A stretch of 10,847 nucleotides of DNA. Source: Acidimicrobiia bacterium. Its GTDB lineage: Bacteria > Actinomycetota > Acidimicrobiia > IMCC26256 > JAENVU01. The DNA is taken from NCBI GenBank assembly GCA_025357995.1, contig JANYLF010000019.1, forward strand, positions 1-10,847, given 5' to 3'. How positions within the stretch are numbered: the stretch's first letter is position 1; each line of letters opens with the position of its first letter. A program made the position numbers and the translations under genes. Under the pieces are notes generated by a model that saw nothing but the letters and a program-made list of their open reading frames with translations, searched no databases and was not told the DNA's origin. Below are positions 6,841 through 10,847 of the stretch, piece by piece.

Positions 6841-7668
6841 TCAGTCTTCGTCGCGGAGGAATTGCTCGATCTCGCGGGCGAGGTCGTCGCCCGACGGCAG
6901 GTCCTCGGGACCCGTCGCCTCTTCGATCTGGCGCACGAGCGCCGCCACGTCGGGCCGCTCCGCCAATCCCGACTCGACCTGCTCGTTGTATTCGGCCGTC
7001 TGATCGTCGAGCCCGGCGAGGTCGACGGTCATGCGGGTCAACTCCGCCAGCCGCGCGAGCAACGCCCGGATGGCCGGCGGCGACGGTGTCCCCGCCACGT
7101 AATGCGGCACTTGGGCCCACAAGCCGACGGTCGGGATGTCGGCCGCGCCCAGCGCCACTTGCAAGACCGTTTGGATTCCGGTGGGGCCGAGATAGTCGGC
7201 GCGCAGTGCGCCGGACTCCTGGGCCAACGATCGGCTCGACGCAGTGGCCAACACCGAGATCGGCCGACGGTGTGAGACTGGCGACGGCATTCCGCCGAGG
7301 CTCACCGCCTCCCGGACGCCCACCGAAGACGCGAACTCGACGAGCTCGGTCGCGACATCGCGCCAGCGCACCGACGGCTCGGGGCCGGTCACGAGCAACA
7401 CGTCTCGACCCGCGACGCCGGCCACCAACTCGATCGTGGGCCAATGCACGCGCCGCGTTTCACCGTCGATGAGGCTCACCGTCGGGCGGGTTTGTTGGAG
7501 ATCCACGTACTCCGCGAGATCGAGGTTCGCGCACGTGCGCGACGACTGGAGTTGCGTGCCGAGGACCGCGGCTGCGCCCGCGCCCGCGAGCCCGCCGTCG
7601 ACCCAGCCGGTGAACGAGATCACCATGACCGGATTCTTCAACTCGGGCATCTGCACGATCTCCAGCAC
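6841..7668 (-). CDS. PAC2 family protein (proteasome assembly chaperone 2-like)
   Basis: This 275-residue protein belongs to the PAC2 family, related to archaeal and eukaryotic proteasome assembly chaperones and common in actinobacteria, where its role is not firmly settled. Visible family features are the start MPELKNPVMVISFTGWVDGG, the segment RRVHWPTIELVAG, DVLLVTGPEPSVRW, the GGMPSPVSHRRP region, and GLWAQVPHYVAGTPSP near two thirds of the way. The C-terminus is rich in acidic residues (QIEEATGPEDLPSGDDL). The GTG at 7668 is chosen because family members begin just before this motif and TATGGT stands six bases upstream, suggesting a leaderless start; the frame is open to 7779 but that would run into the divergent gene. 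No proteasome genes are in the window. Confidence 0.9.
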   Translation of the reverse strand: MLEIVQMPELKNPVMVISFTGWVDGGLAGAGAAAVLGTQLQSSRTCANLDLAEYVDLQQTRPTVSLIDGETRRVHWPTIELVAGVAGRDVLLVTGPEPSVRWRDVATELVEFASSVGVREAVSLGGMPSPVSHRRPISVLATASSRSLAQESGALRADYLGPTGIQTVLQVALGAADIPTVGLWAQVPHYVAGTPSPPAIRALLARLAELTRMTVDLAGLDDQTAEYNEQVESGLAERPDVAALVRQIEEATGPEDLPSGDDLAREIEQFLRDED

Positions 7669-7674
7669 CCGAAC

Positions 7675-7680
7675 ACCATA
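7675..7680 (-). promoter_or_regulatory. -10 element for leaderless PAC2 transcript
   Basis: The minus strand reads TATGGT, then GTTCGG, then the GTG start at 7668. The hexamer fits TANNNT and its distance from the start codon fits a leaderless transcript. There is no Shine-Dalgarno sequence before the GTG. Confidence 0.5.
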
Positions 7681-7694
7681 CGGCCGGGCACCGA

Positions 7695-7700
7695 TAGAGT
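7695..7700 (+). promoter_or_regulatory. Possible -10 element for the luciferase-like oxidoreductase gene
   Basis: TAGAGT lies eight bases before the GTG at 7709 and fits TANNNT. It is 14 bases from the -10 of the divergent PAC2 gene, so each promoter's -35 zone overlaps the other's -10. No canonical -35 is seen on either strand. Confidence 0.4.
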
Positions 7701-7708
7701 CGGAACCC

Positions 7709-8608
7709 GTGCGATTCGGAGTACACACCGGCCTGCAGAACACGAGCATCGCAGAGCTGCAATCGCTCTGGCGCCGCATCGAAGCGCACGGATTCGAATG
7801 GATCTCGATCTGGGATCACTTCTACTCCGCCGACGCCACCGGCAACCCGCACGGCCTCGAGGCCGTCGCGAGCCATGCCGCGCTCGCGGCCACCACCGAG
7901 ACCGTTCGCTGCGGCAGCCTCGTCTATTCCGTCGGCTACCGCCACCCCGCCGTCATCGCCAACGCCATGGCCACACTCGATCAGATTGCGAACGGTCGCA
8001 TCACCCTCGGGCTCGGCGGCGGGTGGATGGCCAACGAGTACGAGGTGTACGGGATGCCGTTCCCGTCGGCGGGAGTGCGGCTCCGGCAGGTGAACGAAGC
8101 AATCCAATGCGTGCGCGGCTTGCTCACCGAGCAGTACACGAACTTCGACGGAGAGTTCTTCACCATGCATGACGCCCAGTGCGAACCGAAGCCGGTGCAG
8201 GAACGGTTGCCGATCTGGATCGGCGGCGGCGGCGAGAAGGTCACGTTGCGTATTGCCGCGCACCACGCCGACGGTTGGAATGTTCCGTTCATCGCGCCCG
8301 ACGCGTTCGCGCACAAGGTCGGGGTGCTCCACGAGCATTGCGACGCCGCCGGTCGCGACCCCGCGACCATCGAGCGCGCAATCAACGTTGGCATCGCGAT
8401 GCGCGACGGTGACCTCGAAGCGCAGTTCGGTGCGATGGCCAACTACGTGAGCCCGGGCGTGCTGCAAGGTGGCGTCCAGGAAATCGTCGACCGCGTCGGC
8501 GCGTACCGTGACGCCGGTGCCGATTGGCTCATCCTCGCGATGCGGGCACCGTTCGATCTCGACGGCCTCGACATGTTCGCGACCGAGGTCCTCCCCCACC
8601 TCTCGTGA
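7709..8608 (+). CDS. LLM-class F420-dependent oxidoreductase
   Basis: This 299-residue protein is a luciferase-like monooxygenase-family TIM barrel of the group that in actinobacteria usually uses coenzyme F420 for hydride transfer. Features seen are the opening strand FGVHTGLQ, WISIWDHF (residues 31-38), the strand CGSLVYSVGYRHPAVIAN split around residue 74, the typical ITLGLGGGWMANEYEVYG (98-115), and LPIWIGGGGEKVTLRIAA (167-184), followed by HHADGWN. The substrate is unknown; family members reduce or oxidise many small molecules. The GTG at 7709 is chosen because the barrel's first strand begins there and the gene is divergent from PAC2 with only 40 bases between. galT follows after 16 bases on the same strand, so cotranscription is likely, although no functional link to galactose is known. 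Confidence 0.93.
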   Translation: MRFGVHTGLQNTSIAELQSLWRRIEAHGFEWISIWDHFYSADATGNPHGLEAVASHAALAATTETVRCGSLVYSVGYRHPAVIANAMATLDQIANGRITLGLGGGWMANEYEVYGMPFPSAGVRLRQVNEAIQCVRGLLTEQYTNFDGEFFTMHDAQCEPKPVQERLPIWIGGGGEKVTLRIAAHHADGWNVPFIAPDAFAHKVGVLHEHCDAAGRDPATIERAINVGIAMRDGDLEAQFGAMANYVSPGVLQGGVQEIVDRVGAYRDAGADWLILAMRAPFDLDGLDMFATEVLPHLS

Positions 8609-8624
8609 CCAACCAAGAGCGAGA

Positions 8625-9554
8625 ATGACGGCGCACGACCTCAGGCTCGACGCGCTCACGCGGGAGTGGGTGGCGATTGTCGCGGCGCGCCAAGACCGTC
8701 CGAATCAACCGGTCGACCGGTGTCCGTTCTGTGTGGGCGGACTCGAGGCACCCGAGCCGTACACGGTGCGGGCATTCCCGAACCGATGGCCGCCGCTCGT
8801 GCCCGGTCCCGCGGTCGATCTCCACGCCATCGAACGGGATGGGCCGGCTGACACCCGGGCCTTGCTGACCGCACCCGCCCGCGGCGCGGCGGAGGTGGTG
8901 CTGTACACGTCGGAACACGTTGGGTCACTCGCGACCGTTGGCGTAACCGGCGTGCGTGCGGTCATCGACCTGTGGGCCGAGCGCACCGAGGCGCTCCTCG
9001 CACGTGAAGAGATCCGATACGTCCTCGTCTTCGAAAATCGCGGCGCGGAGGTGGGCGCCACCATTTCGCATCCCCACGGTCAGATCTACGGGTTCCCCGC
9101 AGTCCCGCCGCTCCCGAGGCGCGAGGCCGACGTCGCCACACAACACGGTTGTCCGCTCTGTGTGTTGGTGCCGACGGAGGTGGACGCACGCGCCCGCATT
9201 GTCCATGACGACGGGGAATGGGTCACGCACGTTCCGTTTGCGGCCGGTCATCCGTTCGCCACGTTGCTGGCGCCCCGCTCGCACACCGAAGATCTCGCGT
9301 CACTCGACGACGCTCAGCGCGACGCTCTCGCGGTCGCGCTCGTCGACATCGTCGGCCGCTACGACCGCATCTACGACGAGCCGCTGCCATACCTCATGTG
9401 GATTCATCAGGGCGTGCATGTGCATGTGCATTTCGCACCCATGCACCGCGCGCCGGGCGTGCTCCGCTACGTCGCGTCGGCCGAGGTCGGCAGCGCGATG
9501 TTGTCGAACCCGCTCAGCCCCGAGTCCGCGGCCGAACAACTCCGCCGCGCCTGA
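8625..9554 (+). CDS. galT: Galactose-1-phosphate uridylyltransferase
   Basis: This 309-residue enzyme exchanges UDP between UDP-glucose and galactose-1-phosphate, the second step of the Leloir pathway. It has the zinc motif CPFC (C33, C36), the region FENRGAEVGATISHPHGQIYG with the active-site H149-P-H151 triad (the second histidine is the one uridylylated in the family), a second CPLC pair (C176, C179), and the C-terminal HQGVHVHVHFAP (261-272). Slightly shorter than the 348-residue E. coli enzyme, as is usual for this branch with the second cysteine pair. The ATG at 8625 is preceded by GAGCGAG. It lies 16 bases after the oxidoreductase gene and is convergent, with a 6-base gap, with the minus-strand membrane protein gene, which separates it from galK. 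Confidence 0.95.
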   Translation: MTAHDLRLDALTREWVAIVAARQDRPNQPVDRCPFCVGGLEAPEPYTVRAFPNRWPPLVPGPAVDLHAIERDGPADTRALLTAPARGAAEVVLYTSEHVGSLATVGVTGVRAVIDLWAERTEALLAREEIRYVLVFENRGAEVGATISHPHGQIYGFPAVPPLPRREADVATQHGCPLCVLVPTEVDARARIVHDDGEWVTHVPFAAGHPFATLLAPRSHTEDLASLDDAQRDALAVALVDIVGRYDRIYDEPLPYLMWIHQGVHVHVHFAPMHRAPGVLRYVASAEVGSAMLSNPLSPESAAEQLRRA

Positions 9555-9564
9555 GCGCACTCAG
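9551..9564. terminator. Small hairpin overlapping two convergent stop codons
   Basis: CTGAG and CTCAG pair around the loop CGCA, covering the galT stop and the last codon of the DUF6159-like gene. The 5-bp stem without a T-tract is weak, so a terminator role is only possible. Confidence 0.2.
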
Positions 9565-10424
9565 CTGGTGAATCCGGGGCGGGTCTTCTTGCTGCCGAAT
9601 GCGCTGGCAAGATCCGCGTCGGCGAATGCACCGGGGACGGTGCCGTCGACCGCGTAGCGGTAGAGCGCCGTACGGAAGATTCCGCTCAGCGCGTTGACGA
9701 CAACGATCGTGGCGAGGAAGAGCATCACGGCGAGCGCCACCAACGGAACCGCTATGACCACGGTGCCCGAGGCGACTCCCGCGAAGCCGATCCCGAAGGC
9801 CACGAGCATCGGGACGATCGCGAGGAAACCGATGCCCATCTGGGCGATGATGTTCTCGCCCCACGTGCTCTTCAGCAACGTGCCCGACCGTTTGAGCGCC
9901 GTCACCGGTCCGACGTTCTCGAACACGATGATCGGCACCGTCAAGAAGGTGAGCACCGACCAGGCGGCACCGAGGACAGTGCCGATGATCCGGCCGATGA
10001 GTCCGAACCGCTGCTCGATCGCCTGGATGACGTAGCTGACCGTCGCGCTCATGACCGCCCACGGCATCAACTTCGAGAGACGCGACGACGCGATGTTCAT
10101 ACCCTGACCCACGGTGGTGGACCGTCCCTCGAGGACCTCGTTCGCCGAACCGACGAGCCCCGCGAGGAAGTAGGTCTGAATGAACGCGAGTCCGAGGTAC
10201 GCGACGACGCCGATCACGTAGGTCGCAACGTTGGCCGTGTACTGGGTGTGTCCCGAGATGTCGGTGCTCCTTCCCTTGGTGGCCCATCCGAGCACCGCGA
10301 GCACGACGAAGAGGCCGAGCGACGCGAGCGCAGAGATGATCGGGAAGAGCGCGAGCGAACGATCCGATTTCAGAACCGTCCAGCTCGCCTTCGCGAGGGC
10401 GATGGTGCGTTGGAATCGAGACAT
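9561..10424 (-). CDS. DUF6159-like integral membrane protein
   Basis: This 287-residue protein has a short amphipathic N-terminus (SRFQRTIALAKASWTVLK) followed by about six membrane helices: roughly 23-48, 66-92, 119-136, 146-168, 192-217 and 221-248. The start pattern and the segment FLAGLVGSANEVLEGRSTTV, followed by the mid-protein VGPVTALKRSGTLLKSTWGEN (the kink between helices), match the widespread membrane family annotated as DUF6159, whose function is unknown to me. The C-terminal tail is soluble and ends FGSKKTRPGFTS. It is transcribed against galT and galK, which flank it. The ATG at 10424 has no ribosome site but follows GATACT by six bases, fitting a leaderless start. Confidence 0.87.
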   Translation of the reverse strand: MSRFQRTIALAKASWTVLKSDRSLALFPIISALASLGLFVVLAVLGWATKGRSTDISGHTQYTANVATYVIGVVAYLGLAFIQTYFLAGLVGSANEVLEGRSTTVGQGMNIASSRLSKLMPWAVMSATVSYVIQAIEQRFGLIGRIIGTVLGAAWSVLTFLTVPIIVFENVGPVTALKRSGTLLKSTWGENIIAQMGIGFLAIVPMLVAFGIGFAGVASGTVVIAVPLVALAVMLFLATIVVVNALSGIFRTALYRYAVDGTVPGAFADADLASAFGSKKTRPGFTS

Positions 10425-10430
10425 GCCGTC

Positions 10431-10436
10431 AGTATC
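10431..10436 (-). promoter_or_regulatory. -10 element for leaderless DUF6159-like transcript
   Basis: The minus strand reads GATACT, then GACGGC, then the ATG at 10424. The hexamer is close to TATACT and the spacing fits a leaderless start. Confidence 0.45.
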
Positions 10437-10454
10437 GTCCGATCGCTCCCAAAG

Positions 10455-10485
10455 TTGAAGTCATCAGAAAGATTGCTCGTACGCT
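10455..10485 (+). promoter_or_regulatory. Promoter for galK
   Basis: TTGAAG at 10455-10460 (-35-like) and TACGCT at 10480-10485 (-10-like) are 19 bases apart, slightly longer than the usual 17-18. The -10 ends seven bases before the GTG at 10493, so the message is probably leaderless; no Shine-Dalgarno sequence is visible. It shares the 68-base divergent region with the DUF6159-like gene. Confidence 0.45.
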
Positions 10486-10492
10486 CGCCAAT

Positions 10493-10847
10493 GTGGGTGT
10501 CGTGCGGGCTCCGGGCCGGGTCAATCTCATCGGTGAACACACCGACTATTCGGACGGTTTCTGTCTCCCTGTCGCCATCGATCGCGAATGTCGGATCAGC
10601 TCCACGCCCAATGGATCACCGACCATCTCTGCCCGATCCGCCCAACTCGCCGGCCCGGTGACCGTCTCGGCGACGGATGGCGCGCCCACTGCGAGCTCTG
10701 CGCCATGGGGCTCGTTCGTCGGCGCGACGGTGCGCGTCCTGCGCGCGCGGGGCCACGACATCGCGGGGGCGGACCTCACGATCGACAGCTCCGTGCCCGC
10801 CGGGTCGGGGTTGTCGTCGTCCTCGGCGCTCTCGATCGCGCTCGTGC
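10493..10847 (+). CDS. galK: Galactokinase (3' end missing)
   Basis: The first 118 residues of a GHMP-family sugar kinase that phosphorylates galactose at C1 with ATP, the first step of the Leloir pathway. The galactokinase signature GRVNLIGEHTDY is at residues 8-19, and the GHMP ATP-binding motif VPAGSGLSSSSA is at 101-112, just before the window edge. The start is taken as GTG 10493 (GTG 10502 is an alternative); in-frame codons further upstream to 10424 offer no ATG, GTG or TTG. This gives a shorter N-terminus than the E. coli enzyme, where the signature lies near residue 35. An ATG at 10491 is in another frame. The product would feed galT, which lies upstream across the minus-strand membrane protein gene. 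Confidence 0.94.
   Translation, partial: MGVVRAPGRVNLIGEHTDYSDGFCLPVAIDRECRISSTPNGSPTISARSAQLAGPVTVSATDGAPTASSAPWGSFVGATVRVLRARGHDIAGADLTIDSSVPAGSGLSSSSALSIALV

Noticed and set aside
7669..7779. Upstream extension of the PAC2 frame to an ATG at 7779
   Set aside because: It would cover the divergent promoter region and the start of the oxidoreductase gene, and the extra residues do not resemble the PAC2 family.
8625..9554. Second CPLC cysteine pair in GalT as a sign of a fusion or new metal site
   Set aside because: A second cysteine pair at this point is a usual trait of one GalT branch, so it is not novel.
10491..10661. ATG at 10491 as a start near galK
   Set aside because: It reads a different frame from the galactokinase signature; the GTG at 10493 is in the right frame.

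Overview
The window is GC-rich, densely packed bacterial DNA. It uses many GTG starts and one TTG start, and several genes seem to have leaderless starts. The gene content (F420-type luciferase-like oxidoreductase, PAC2 protein, MhuD-like monooxygenase, DUF6159-like membrane protein) points to a high-GC actinobacterium, possibly of the Acidimicrobiia. That placement is inference from protein style; no rRNA or tRNA is present to confirm it. I see no mobile element, CRISPR array or clear sign of recent transfer.

Left part (2-2264, + strand): the 3' part of a family 3 glycoside hydrolase with an inserted PA14 domain is followed by a small stand-alone Lrp/AsnC ligand-binding-domain protein. A perfect 22-bp inverted repeat (2218-2264) fills the gap before the convergent minus-strand genes and may act as a bidirectional terminator.

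Middle part (2275-7668, - strand, read right to left): a PAC2-family protein and a small single-pass membrane protein come first, then an SRPBCC-fold protein. Next is a tightly packed set of four genes: MhuD-like monooxygenase, acyl-CoA synthetase, four-helix membrane protein with repeated histidine motifs, and D-alanine--D-alanine ligase. These overlap by 4 bases or lie 8 bases apart, so they are very likely one transcript that joins a heme- or aromatic-type oxygenase, acyl activation and peptidoglycan precursor synthesis.

Right part (7669-10847): a 40-bp divergent promoter region separates PAC2 from an F420-type luciferase-like oxidoreductase, which is followed by galT (+). A minus-strand DUF6159-like membrane protein gene lies between galT and the start of galK (+, cut by the window edge). 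galT and galK would supply the galactokinase and uridylyltransferase steps of the Leloir pathway. The GH3 enzyme at the left end could in principle release sugars, but a link is speculative.

No clearly new defence, toxin or biosynthetic system is visible. The points most worth following up are the long perfect palindrome, the MhuD-like gene next to a membrane protein with duplicated histidine motifs, and the recurrent leaderless promoter pattern.
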